From JABDLF01 sp041609715 (GTDB taxonomy: Bacteria; Pseudomonadota; Gammaproteobacteria; Steroidobacterales; JABDLF01), in the NCBI GenBank assembly GCA_041609715.1, contig JBFIQI010000099.1:1-8543 (forward strand): a DNA stretch of 8,543 nt, in the 5' to 3' direction. Position 1 is the first letter of the stretch. Each line of letters opens with the position of its first letter. The position numbers and the translations under genes were made by a program. Under the pieces are notes generated by a model. The model did not search any database. It had not been told where the DNA came from and saw only the letters and a program-made list of their open reading frames with translations. Shown here one piece after another: positions 1-5,718 of the stretch.

Positions 1-1
1 G

Positions 2-496
2 GCGCGCATCGAGGCGCGCCAGCGCTGGCTGCTACAGGATTTTCAACAGACGCGTTTCGATGAGAATGGCGTTACGACCATTCGCGAAGCACTGGCCCTG
101 CGAACCAGTCGTCTGAATCCCGAGGTGCTGAGCCTGTCGGTTGTTGACCCGGAGCGGCTGGCGGGCGCGAGTCTGTTGCGATACATCCGTTATCTAAAAG
201 ACGGAGGCCTGGAAACGCGCAGCTATGAAGTGGCAGTCTGGTCGCGCACAGCCACGGTCTGTTCCATTCTGTTTATGGCCTTGCTGGCGCTGCCTTTTGT
301 GTTCGGCCCGCTGCGCTCAACTGGCACCGGCCAGCGATTACTCATTGGTGTGGTGCTGGGGGTCGCCTACTTTTTGGCATCCAAGACCATGCTCAACAGC
401 GGTGAGGTATTCAACCTGAATCCGTTTCTGACTGCCTGGTTGCCAACCCTGATAATGATTCTCATAACCTGGGTGGCTTTGCTGCGCGTTCGCTGA
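2..496 (+). CDS. lptG: LPS export ABC transporter permease LptG, C-terminal part
   Basis: Inner-membrane permease of the LptB2FG complex, which extracts lipopolysaccharide from the inner membrane and passes it to the LptC-LptA bridge. The reading frame is open from base 2, so the 5' end lies outside the window; 164 residues are visible. The early part is the end of the periplasmic beta-jellyroll domain. It is followed by the family-typical stretch L-RYIRYLKDGGLETRSYEVAVWSR (about 59-81), then three membrane segments: VCSILFMALLALPFVF, the LLIGVVLGVAYFLASK region and LTAWLPTLIMILITWVALL. The motif FVFGPLRS after the first of these segments is characteristic of LptG (E. coli has FIFGPLRS). The gene ends six bases before the converging RDD gene. 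Identification is by remembered similarity to E. coli LptG; lptF would be expected just upstream. Confidence 0.93.
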   Translation, partial: ARIEARQRWLLQDFQQTRFDENGVTTIREALALRTSRLNPEVLSLSVVDPERLAGASLLRYIRYLKDGGLETRSYEVAVWSRTATVCSILFMALLALPFVFGPLRSTGTGQRLLIGVVLGVAYFLASKTMLNSGEVFNLNPFLTAWLPTLIMILITWVALLRVR

Positions 497-502
497 AACT
501 CA

Positions 503-946
503 TCAGGAACGAATCACCCGGCGCAGGCGGGTGCCGGATAACAGATCGTGCCAGGCGCGCTTGTTGGTATCGAACGCCGCCCACCAGAAGCCTGCGCCTA
601 GGGGCAGGAGGGAGAGCAGGGCGGCCAGGAATCGAACGGTACAGTCGCGCCAGGTGGCAGCCTTGCCGTCTGCGCGCACCAGCTTGATCCCCCATGCACG
701 CATGCCAAGCGTCTGCCCGCCAGACTTCCAGAATGCGATGAAGAATCCGGCCGTGGCAAGCACCAGCGCCAGCCGGTGCCAGTGAACAAGCGCACTGCCC
801 GGCATGGGCGCGTTGCCGCCGGCCAGCGGCAGAAACAAGGCGGAGACCACCATCCACAAGGCGATCAGCAACAGCAAATCATACAAAGCGGCGGCCAGGC
901 GCCTCGGCAGTCCCGCCGGCACTTGCTGGCGGTGATGTGCCGTCAT
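503..946 (-). CDS. RDD family membrane protein
   Basis: Small inner-membrane protein of 147 residues; no defined biochemical role is known for most of the family (some members are linked to ion transport). It has the expected plan: LPRRLAAALYDLLLLIALWMV (about 13-33) with the Arg and Asp that name the family, a second hydrophobic segment around 59-73, the conserved GQTLGMRAWGIKLV block (77-90), a third hydrophobic stretch around 104-122, and a closing DTNKRAWHDLLSGT with the last Asp. I chose the ATG at 946 over an in-frame start at 1021. It overlaps the stop of the upstream peptidase gene as ATGA, there is no clear Shine-Dalgarno, and the added residues are not RDD-like; re-initiation after the peptidase is likely. 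It converges on lptG, a neighbourhood I recall from other gammaproteobacteria. Confidence 0.88.
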   Translation of the reverse strand: MTAHHRQQVPAGLPRRLAAALYDLLLLIALWMVVSALFLPLAGGNAPMPGSALVHWHRLALVLATAGFFIAFWKSGGQTLGMRAWGIKLVRADGKAATWRDCTVRFLAALLSLLPLGAGFWWAAFDTNKRAWHDLLSGTRLRRVIRS

Positions 947-3027
947 GGTCGCCCGGATGGCACGGCATTGTCCGCCGGGAACTTGCGGCCGGATAGCAAC
1001 AGCGCTTGCAGGAGCAGCCACAGGACTGCGCCACCACCACTGCCACCACCACTGCCACCACCCGCCGGCGGAGGCGGAGTGGAGGGCAGATTATTCGGCG
1101 TTACGCAGGTACGCGGCGGCAGCTGTGTCAAAGGCATGCGCTGAAACGCCGGGGGCGGGCTGGTGCCGGCAGCCGCGCAGCTCCCGGCAGGGGCGGGCGC
1201 CGACGCGGCCGGATCTGTGGAGCTGAAAGGCGTGAGCGTGCAATCAGCGCCGCCGACATCGCCCGGCGTACCCATAGCATTTTCGAGACCGCTCCAACCG
1301 CCATTGCGCCAGTCGCTCGCCGTTGCCGGATCGGCATCGATGAGCTGGCGTGACAGGTCTTCAGCAGAAACGCTGAGGATCATGGGAGTGGTGCCGGTAA
1401 TACCCAGCCCGGGATCCAGCGTAAATGCCAGGGCCACGGCGTCGTCCCGATAACGCGCATAGCCATCCGGCGCCTGATCCGGCGGCCGGGTGTTGGCGTT
1501 TGCCAGCCATGCTCCGGAGTCACCCGACAGCACTTGCACGCTGCCGAGGGTCGGCGCTTCCAGGGCGATGCGCGGCAGCAACGCCACGCGTTGCCCCGGA
1601 AAACTGGCAATGTTGCCTGCCGCGTTACGCCAGCGCATTGGCTTGCTGAATGCCAGCCAAAGCCGGTAATCGGCACCTGGAACAAGGGCGCGGTTTACGA
1701 CAAGTTGCTGGTCGCGACTCCGGTCACCGGCGGGCAGCCAGCGCGCATGAAAATAAAAATCCGTGGGGTCGTCGGCTGCGCTGATTACAGCCTCCGTGAC
1801 GTATGCCGGTCCGGCCATGCGGTAAAAAGCCAGCAGGAAACTGGGTGTCAGTTCCTCTTTCATGCACCGGACCTCGGTGGCCGGCAGCACGAAACCGGCA
1901 TGGCCGTGACTGGTGCCACCGTACTGCGTGCCAGCGGCCGGTCCGGGTTCTGTTTCCAGGGTCCAGGCGGGAATCTGATAGGTGGCCGCAAAGTACCCGT
2001 CGGTGGAACCGATTTCAGTGCCCGGGTTGCTGGGCCCCCAGGCATATTTGTTGGCGGTTACTGCGCGTACCCGGGCGCCCAGGGTCGCGGTGATGGCGTC
2101 ACGGCGCCTGTTGCCCGTCATGGGTGCCAGCAGAATCTGGGTGAACGAGTGGGTGTCCACATAAAAGCGCAGGCGCTCGGCCGGTCCCAGCTGGGCCGCT
2201 GCTGCCAGCGCCCGGGATTCAGGCTCGGACTGGGGCGCCGGCCCGTGATGCACCAGGCTTACCGGATTGGGCGATGATCGCCGGGGATTCATGAAACCCA
2301 CGGACTGGTTGCGGTTGAGGTCTACGCCGAAGAAATTGTCATCGGTGGTTTGCAGGCTGTCGTCCACCGGCTGTGGACGGTCCGGGTGACGCATATTCTT
2401 GCGGCGCATCCGACCGTCGCGGGGCTGTTCGCGGGAGGCCATCACGCGATCCGGAAAACGCTGGGTTTGCAAAAAGCCGTCCACATTCAACACCGGTATC
2501 ACGACGGTGTTGATGTTTTCGACCAGGTACTGAATGAGGCCCGCGTCCTGGCTTTGTTCCACCAGGTGTTCCAGGAGGTCGCTGACCGCCTCGGGAGATT
2601 GCCACTCACGCGCGTGGATGCCGCCGTTTACCAGCATGGCGGGCTCTGGCAGACCATCATGGGTAAGGCCATCGGGATCGGAAATCATGTAGGCCCAGAT
2701 GTCCCGGTTGGCCAGGGATTGACCAATGACCTGGCCGTCTATGGCCAGGGGAAAGTCCGTGAGCAGAGACTGGTGGCGCTCAAACAATGATTGATAACTG
2801 CGAAAACCCGGTATTGGTGTCTGAGAATCCACCGGCCGCGGGACGGCGTAGCCGAGCGCGATGCTGCTGCCGCTGTCCGTGCTCGCGGTGTAAACCAGGA
2901 AATTATCGCGACAGCTCGGGTCACCGGGATTGGAGATCGTGCCGACGGCATCAAATACGCATTGACCATAGGCAAGGCCCGAACAAAACAGGCTGGCAAC
3001 CGCCGCCAGGGCGTGCTGTCGGTTCAC
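943..3027 (-). CDS. Secreted M14 zinc carboxypeptidase with GlyGly-CTERM-like tail
   Basis: Metallopeptidase of the M14 (carboxypeptidase A) family, 694 residues, expected to trim residues from the C-terminus of extracellular peptides. A Sec signal peptide is present (about 1-21, likely cleavage after AYG). Zinc ligands fit H138 and E141 in GGIHAREWQSPE and H293 in VDTHS. Substrate-binding Asn/Arg lie in GVDLNRN (234-240), a Tyr candidate lies in STDGYF (345), and the general base is probably E358 in AWTLETEP. After the catalytic domain comes about 250 residues of probable beta-rich C-terminal sequence. Next are Pro-rich and Gly/Ser-rich linkers (650-666), a hydrophobic helix (667-679) and RK, which is the layout of a GlyGly-CTERM sorting signal processed by rhombosortase. 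Twelve extra residues follow the RK. The GTG start has GGAGG five bases upstream and overlaps the preceding stop as GTGA. No rhombosortase gene is in the window; substrate preference is unknown. Confidence 0.92.
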   Translation of the reverse strand: MNRQHALAAVASLFCSGLAYGQCVFDAVGTISNPGDPSCRDNFLVYTASTDSGSSIALGYAVPRPVDSQTPIPGFRSYQSLFERHQSLLTDFPLAIDGQVIGQSLANRDIWAYMISDPDGLTHDGLPEPAMLVNGGIHAREWQSPEAVSDLLEHLVEQSQDAGLIQYLVENINTVVIPVLNVDGFLQTQRFPDRVMASREQPRDGRMRRKNMRHPDRPQPVDDSLQTTDDNFFGVDLNRNQSVGFMNPRRSSPNPVSLVHHGPAPQSEPESRALAAAAQLGPAERLRFYVDTHSFTQILLAPMTGNRRRDAITATLGARVRAVTANKYAWGPSNPGTEIGSTDGYFAATYQIPAWTLETEPGPAAGTQYGGTSHGHAGFVLPATEVRCMKEELTPSFLLAFYRMAGPAYVTEAVISAADDPTDFYFHARWLPAGDRSRDQQLVVNRALVPGADYRLWLAFSKPMRWRNAAGNIASFPGQRVALLPRIALEAPTLGSVQVLSGDSGAWLANANTRPPDQAPDGYARYRDDAVALAFTLDPGLGITGTTPMILSVSAEDLSRQLIDADPATASDWRNGGWSGLENAMGTPGDVGGADCTLTPFSSTDPAASAPAPAGSCAAAGTSPPPAFQRMPLTQLPPRTCVTPNNLPSTPPPPAGGGSGGGSGGGAVLWLLLQALLLSGRKFPADNAVPSGRP
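1031..1063. repeat. 12-bp tandem repeat coding for Gly/Ser linker
   Basis: The unit CCACCACCACTG occurs twice without change (1031-1042, 1043-1054) and partly a third time. Read on the minus strand it encodes the GGGSGGGSGGG linker just before the C-terminal hydrophobic helix of the M14 peptidase. The repeat could change linker length by slippage without breaking the frame, since the unit is a multiple of three. Confidence 0.85.
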
Positions 3028-4142
3028 GGCAGCCTCCGTGCAATCTCACTTCGCACCGCAGGCTGTACCCGGTTATCTTCGGCCAACACCTCGAGCACCC
3101 CGAGGCCGATGCCATCGGGGGCCAGGCGCAGGGCGAGCACTGCCCGCATCTGGGCAGCGGGGCGGTTTTGGTCACGAACGATATCAGCCAGTTCATCGAC
3201 CAGCGCCGGGTTGGCTTTGCGGGCCAGCGCTGCTGCGGCGCTGCCGCCCAGCGCGCTTGAATCCAGATGCGCAATGAGCAGGCGCTCTGCGTCCGGCAAG
3301 GGCAGGCTCCCAAGCCGGTATATGGCGGCAGAGCCGAGGTCATGACGCGATAAGGCCGTCTCCAGCAATTCCAGCTGCCTGGGCTGCGAAAAGCGGCTGA
3401 CACTGTTGAGCATCGCCAGGGCTTCAGGAGTATCCGCCAGGCCCATCACCAGGCTGGCTAGCCCCACGTCGCGCAGTTGTATGGCCACCGTGCGGGCCAT
3501 GGCGGCGACAGGCTCACCCCGCGGCAGCCGGGCGATCAGTTCCTCCCTGACCAGCTGCAGGTCGGCGGGAGGGGCATTGGACAAGGCGTCCTGAATGCCG
3601 TCACTGGCGAATCGTTCCCCGCTGGCCGTGGCGGCTTGCACCCAGGCGGCCAGGAACGCTGTCCGGCCGGCCGCCAGATCGCTACGGGTTTGCTCGGACC
3701 AGGCCCGGCGATTCCAGCTTCCCAGGGCAAAACGGGCGGCGCTGGCTGCGTCGAAAACCTGGACCGGAATCTGATGACCGCTCTCGTCAAACCAGACCTG
3801 CACAAAGTCGCTGGAGCCCAGATACCGGGTCAGCCCGGTACGCGCTGCGGGTGTCTCAGGCACCTGGGCCATGCGCATCACAGCGTGGTATCTGAGGTAG
3901 GGCTTTGCAACGAGGTCCCGGTACTGTGCCCGCTCGATGGCGACGATGGCCGCCCACAGGCCGTCGGTATCCTGGTCCCTTGCCAGCTGGTCCAGCCGGG
4001 TAATTGCCTCGCGCACGGCTGCTGAATTGATGCTGGTGGCCAGGCGCGCGTCGCTGAATACCGGTGGGCCCGCCCCGGTGCCGGCCGCCGCCGTCACCAG
4101 CAAAACGGCAGCGATGAAGCCGCTTCTTTTTTTATGTATCAC
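3024..4142 (-). CDS. Secreted alpha-helical (HEAT-like) protein of unknown function
   Basis: I do not recognise this 372-residue protein. It starts with a clear Sec signal peptide (MIHKKR, hydrophobic 9-20, cleavage probably near GTGA), so the mature protein is periplasmic or exported. The rest is rich in Ala, Leu and Arg and appears all-helical. From about 185 to the end there are repeated helix pairs (for example LASLVMGLADTPEALAMLN, SAAIYRLGSLPLPDAERLL, SAAAALARKANPALVDELAD, QMRAVLALRLAPDGIGLG) that look like degenerate HEAT/Armadillo repeats, a scaffold for protein binding. The GTG start at 4142 is the first in-frame start after a stop and is needed for the signal peptide, but no Shine-Dalgarno is visible. 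The gene overlaps the M14 peptidase gene by four bases and is probably co-transcribed with it; a partner, chaperone or regulator of that peptidase is a guess from position only. Confidence 0.8.
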   Translation of the reverse strand: MIHKKRSGFIAAVLLVTAAAGTGAGPPVFSDARLATSINSAAVREAITRLDQLARDQDTDGLWAAIVAIERAQYRDLVAKPYLRYHAVMRMAQVPETPAARTGLTRYLGSSDFVQVWFDESGHQIPVQVFDAASAARFALGSWNRRAWSEQTRSDLAAGRTAFLAAWVQAATASGERFASDGIQDALSNAPPADLQLVREELIARLPRGEPVAAMARTVAIQLRDVGLASLVMGLADTPEALAMLNSVSRFSQPRQLELLETALSRHDLGSAAIYRLGSLPLPDAERLLIAHLDSSALGGSAAAALARKANPALVDELADIVRDQNRPAAQMRAVLALRLAPDGIGLGVLEVLAEDNRVQPAVRSEIARRLP

Positions 4143-4423
4143 AGTAATAAAGTATTTTAAGTCATTGTTTTATTGAATAGTTACATGTGCAAATGACAGT
4201 TCTGGCATTGGAGTCAGCCGGCCACGAATCATGCCTGCCGCACCAAGCCTAGCCTATCCCGGAATTCCAGGCAGCATGAAATGTCGGCAGCGGGTTATCG
4301 CGTATTTTTTGTGGTGGCCAGCCACCCGGGCGCCGGCAATGAATGCCGGCCCGGTTAACGGGAGCATTCGGTCAACCCGTTGCCCACAGGCGGGCCGGTG
4401 ACCGTTATGACGCAGAGAGGGGC
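4143..4423. other. Intergenic region with strong hairpins
   Basis: I see no convincing gene here. The part next to the secreted-protein operon (4143-4200) is AT-rich and should carry its leftward promoter. The best guess is TTGCAC (complement of 4187-4192), 17 bases, AACAAT (complement of 4164-4169), which is weak. At 4332-4350 GCCGGC pairs with GCCGGC around a seven-base loop. At 4369-4404 CGGTCA pairs with TGACCG around an inner GCCC/GGGC stem. Both lie just downstream of the 63-codon gene on its strand and could shield its mRNA end, but neither is followed by a T run, so they are not typical intrinsic terminators. Confidence 0.5.
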
Positions 4424-4615
4424 TCAGGCCGTATCGGGGTTCCGCCTGATCAGTTTTTTCCAGACTACATAGGGGTCCCAGTCTCGATCGACATTGGCTT
4501 GGGTCGAGGCGGGTGCCCGTGTTTCGGCGCCTGCGACAACCGAGATGCGGGGTGTCGCGCTGATGGACTGGTGGGTATCTTCCTTTTCCGAGCTGCTTAC
4601 CTTGGTGGTTTGCAT
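4424..4615 (-). CDS. Small protein (63 aa) with WDPYVVW motif, function unknown
   Basis: A small gene supported mainly by its expression signals. The ATG at 4615 is preceded by AAGGA with six bases between. Further upstream lies a -10 box with a CRP-like site in class II position, giving a 5' leader of about 28 nt. An earlier in-frame start at 4663 would lie upstream of the predicted transcription start and is rejected. The product begins with a hydrophilic, Ser/Thr/Glu-rich part that is probably disordered (1-42). It ends in a compact charged/aromatic segment, DRDWDPYVVWKKLIRRNPD (43-61), which looks like a short helix or binding motif. No signal peptide or membrane segment is present, so it should be cytoplasmic. 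I cannot assign a family. The stop is followed by structured DNA at 4326-4404. Confidence 0.65.
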   Translation of the reverse strand: MQTTKVSSSEKEDTHQSISATPRISVVAGAETRAPASTQANVDRDWDPYVVWKKLIRRNPDTA

Positions 4616-4649
4616 GCTTGTTCCTTTTCGAAGTATCAGCAAGTTAGCA

Positions 4650-4692
4650 ATAATAGCTGACAAATCAGGATAAAACTGTGACCGGCGTCACA
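4650..4692 (-). promoter_or_regulatory. Class II CRP/Vfr-type promoter of the 63-aa gene
   Basis: TGTGACCGGCGTCACA at 4677-4692 matches the CRP core TGTGA-N6-TCACA at all ten defined positions. On the minus strand a -10 box TATTAT (4655 to 4650) lies so that transcription would start near 4643 and the CRP site is centred at -41.5, the classical class II position. There is no good separate -35 box, as usual for such promoters. The activator would be a CRP/Vfr-family protein; the family member cannot be told from the site. Confidence 0.75.
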
Positions 4693-4718
4693 TTCGGCCG
4701 GCGACGCAGGACCTCAAA

Positions 4719-4778
4719 TGTCGGTTTTTTTTACATAATCTCATGCCCCGGTGGCCGATTATGTCGGGAATGTTTACA
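4719..4778 (+). promoter_or_regulatory. Paired upstream activator sites for sigma-54 promoter 1
   Basis: Two 17-bp elements with identical layout: TGTCGGTTTTTTTTACA (4719-4735) and TGTCGGGAATGTTTACA (4762-4778), i.e. TGTCGG-N5-TTTACA, 43 bp apart (about four helix turns). Their centres lie near -142 and -99 from the predicted start of the sigma-54 transcript, where NtrC-family enhancer-binding proteins bind. The facing flanks also form an inverted repeat (ACATAATC 4733-4740, GATTATGT 4757-4764). An extra TGTAAAC at 4809-4815 is the inverted copy of GTTTACA at 4772-4778. The identity of the activator is inferred only. Confidence 0.65.
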
Positions 4779-4842
4779 GATACTTGGCAAACCGCTTGGA
4801 TATTAAATTGTAAACTTTTGAAAAATATGAGTTTTCATAATC

Positions 4843-4858
4843 TGGCATCAGCCTTGCA
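4843..4858 (+). promoter_or_regulatory. Sigma-54 promoter 1
   Basis: TGGCATCAGCCTTGCA has the invariant GG (4844-4845) and GC (4856-4857) separated by exactly ten bases. It matches the TGGCAC-N5-TTGCA consensus except one base of the -24 box. The predicted start is about 4869. The 40 bp before it are AT-rich, which would favour bending, and two activator-type sites lie further upstream. It reads away from the 63-aa gene towards a terminator only about 220 bases on, so its product should be an untranslated RNA. Confidence 0.8.
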
Positions 4859-4868
4859 TAGCATTCTT

Positions 4869-5093
4869 ACAGCCAGCAGCCGTTGGTGGGGGCAAACCGG
4901 CATGGGGATGCAATAACTGGTTTGCTGCTGCGCGGCCTGGTTGGAATAGCCGCTTCGATTCTGAGGTGAAGTGAGGTCAGTGGGGCATCAAGAAACCCGC
5001 GCCCACATTCGGATGAAGTAGCTTGTTATAAAAACAAGAATTGATAAGAGCAAAAAACCCTGGAGCCCCGCCATATGCGGGGCTTTTATTTTT
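4869..5093 (+). ncRNA. Predicted sigma-54-dependent sRNA 1 (CrcY/CrcZ-like candidate)
   Basis: A stretch of about 225 nt bounded by a sigma-54 promoter and an intrinsic terminator, with no credible ORF inside. It can fold into several stems. GCAAACC (4892-4898) pairs with GGTTTGC (4919-4925) around an inner GCAT-GGGG-ATGC hairpin, and CAGCAG (4874-4879) pairs with CTGCTG (4925-4930), extending the stem. GCGGC/GCCGC (4932-4953) presents a GGUUGGA loop, and CTTGTT/AACAAG (5022-5038) forms a small stem. The last stem holds AAAAACAAGAA (5030-5040), which fits the AAnAAnAA catabolite-activity motif bound by Hfq with Crc. By family knowledge, CrcZ, CrcY and CrcX of Pseudomonas are sigma-54/CbrB-dependent RNAs that titrate Hfq/Crc; membership here is inferred. 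A Csr/Rsm sponge is an alternative because of the exposed GGA motifs. Confidence 0.6.
5064..5093. terminator. Intrinsic terminator, usable in both directions
   Basis: AGCCCCGC (5064-5071) and GCGGGGCT (5077-5084) form an 8-bp GC-rich stem with a 5-base loop, followed by TTTATTTTT on the plus strand. It ends sRNA 1. On the minus strand the stem starts right after the stop of the 49-aa gene and is followed, after six bases, by a run of six T, so it can end that transcript too. Confidence 0.93.
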
Positions 5094-5235
5094 GCGGGTT
5101 CGCCTGCTTGTCTCTTACCCGGGCGGAACGCGGCTTTACGTTCGCGGCCTGCTGGGTGCGTCCGCGTCGGGCACGGGACGCAACGCGGATCGATTCGGGT
5201 AAGACAACGGTGCTGATGTGTTTTTGGTCGGGCAT
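5086..5235 (-). CDS. Small basic protein (49 aa), function unknown
   Basis: A small gene supported by a complete set of signals. There is a CRP-like site, a -10 box, GGAG six bases before the ATG, and a terminator stem starting two bases after the TAA. The product is hydrophilic and strongly basic (eight Arg and four Lys in 49 residues, mainly in RARRGR 21-26 and onward), with a short hydrophobic patch STVVLP near the N-terminus. There is no membrane segment or signal peptide. An RNA- or DNA-binding microprotein is conceivable but unproven; no family is recognised. The frame continues upstream to a GTG at 5301, but that start falls inside the CRP-like site and before the predicted transcription start (about 5253), so it is rejected. 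Confidence 0.6.
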   Translation of the reverse strand: MPDQKHISTVVLPESIRVASRARRGRTQQAANVKPRSARVRDKQANPQK

Positions 5236-5259
5236 GGGACACTCCGTGGTTTGGTCGTC

Positions 5260-5302
5260 ATTGTAGGGGAGGTCGCGGCGATCCTGCGTGATCACAGTCA
5301 CA
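5260..5302 (-). promoter_or_regulatory. Class II CRP/Vfr-type promoter of the 49-aa gene
   Basis: On the minus strand TGTGACTGTGATCACG (5302 to 5287) matches TGTGA-N6-TCACA at nine of ten positions. A -10 box TACAAT (5265 to 5260) predicts a start near 5253, which puts the CRP site at -41.5. The distance between the site centre and the -10 centre is 32 bp, the same as at the 63-aa gene, so both are probably controlled together. Confidence 0.7.
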
Positions 5303-5311
5303 GATCGCGGC

Positions 5312-5598
5312 TTACTTCGTTATGTTAAACAATGGCTTGGCTTCGATTTCGGCAGGGTCCGGGGGCAGGCCAGGGTTCAGGTATAAACTGCCAGCAGGAG
5401 CAGCAGCAGGGCGCAACTGGCCACGAAATCCCAGAACAGTGAGCGTCGACAGCGGAATTCGCGGTCGGAAACCAGATCATCCTCATGCACTGTGCAGCCC
5501 TCGCCCGGGAACTCACAAGATAGGCCGAAAGACCGATGGCATTCCGCGAAGCCGGTCACAAAGGTCGGCGAGGCCCCGTAGGCGCCATCACTTGCCAC
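5312..5598 (-). pseudogene. Possible small single-span membrane protein, perhaps frameshifted
   Basis: Low-confidence call. From a GTG at 5598 a 73-codon frame ends at 5377. Codon use is rich in G/C at third positions, and the product looks natural: acidic GEGCTVHEDDLVSDREF, five Cys, then CRRS and a hydrophobic helix FWDFVASCALLLLLLAVY. Right at its stop, another frame of the same strand continues with NPGLPPDPAEIEAKPLFNITK and a stop at 5312. Joined by one frameshift these would make one membrane protein with a short polar tail. No Shine-Dalgarno precedes the GTG. The open frame also extends upstream without a start codon (including EYVKYVDSSRP) across the activator site at 5610-5626, which argues for a decayed gene or chance. 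Confidence 0.3.
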
Positions 5599-5609
5599 AG
5601 GGCGGGAAG

Positions 5610-5626
5610 AGTCGACATACTTTACA
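5610..5626 (+). promoter_or_regulatory. Upstream activator site for sigma-54 promoter 2
   Basis: AGTCGACATACTTTACA has the same GTCGR-N5-TTTACA layout as the two sites in front of sigma-54 promoter 1. Its centre is about -101 from the predicted start of the second sigma-54 transcript, against -99 for the nearer site of promoter 1. Shared sequence, orientation and distance suggest one activator for both promoters. Confidence 0.6.
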
Positions 5627-5692
5627 TATTCGAGCCAGGTTCGCGGGAAGGGCCAACTGCAAGGGCCTGAATGTCAAGGTACCCGGGAGCGT

Positions 5693-5708
5693 CGGCACGG
5701 TTCTTGCT
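5693..5708 (+). promoter_or_regulatory. Sigma-54 promoter 2
   Basis: CGGCACGGTTCTTGCT matches TGGCACG-N4-TTGCW at every defined position except the first, with GG (5694-5695) and GC (5706-5707) ten bases apart. Predicted start about 5719, reading rightward towards pcnB. The preceding 80 bases are not AT-rich, unlike promoter 1. Confidence 0.78.
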
Positions 5709-5718
5709 TGACCTTTGA

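Noticed and set aside
1031..1063. Tandem repeat considered as a CRISPR-like or regulatory repeat
   Set aside because: The 12-bp units are contiguous, in frame, and explained by the Gly/Ser linker they encode.
1534..2277. 247-codon plus-strand frame
   Set aside because: Lies entirely antisense to the M14 peptidase, whose catalytic motifs fix the coding strand; no family features in this frame.
2350..2790. 146-codon plus-strand frame
   Set aside because: Antisense shadow of the zinc-binding part of the M14 peptidase.
4343..4660. 105-codon plus-strand frame
   Set aside because: Antisense to the 63-aa gene and its promoter; no start signals.
4979..5020. 13-codon GTG mini-frame within sRNA 1 with GAGG before it
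   Set aside because: Too short and too weak a ribosome site to support; kept only as a reason to check sRNA 1 for a leader peptide.
4988..5242. 84-codon minus-strand frame ending in a hydrophobic stretch
   Set aside because: Overlaps the better-supported 49-aa gene in another frame and runs through the terminator stem into sRNA 1.
5235..5301. N-terminal extension of the 49-aa protein to GTG 5301
   Set aside because: The GTG lies inside the CRP-like site and upstream of the predicted transcription start.
5322..5711. 129-codon plus-strand frame
   Set aside because: Arg/Pro/Gly-rich shadow composition, and it runs across the activator site and sigma-54 promoter 2.
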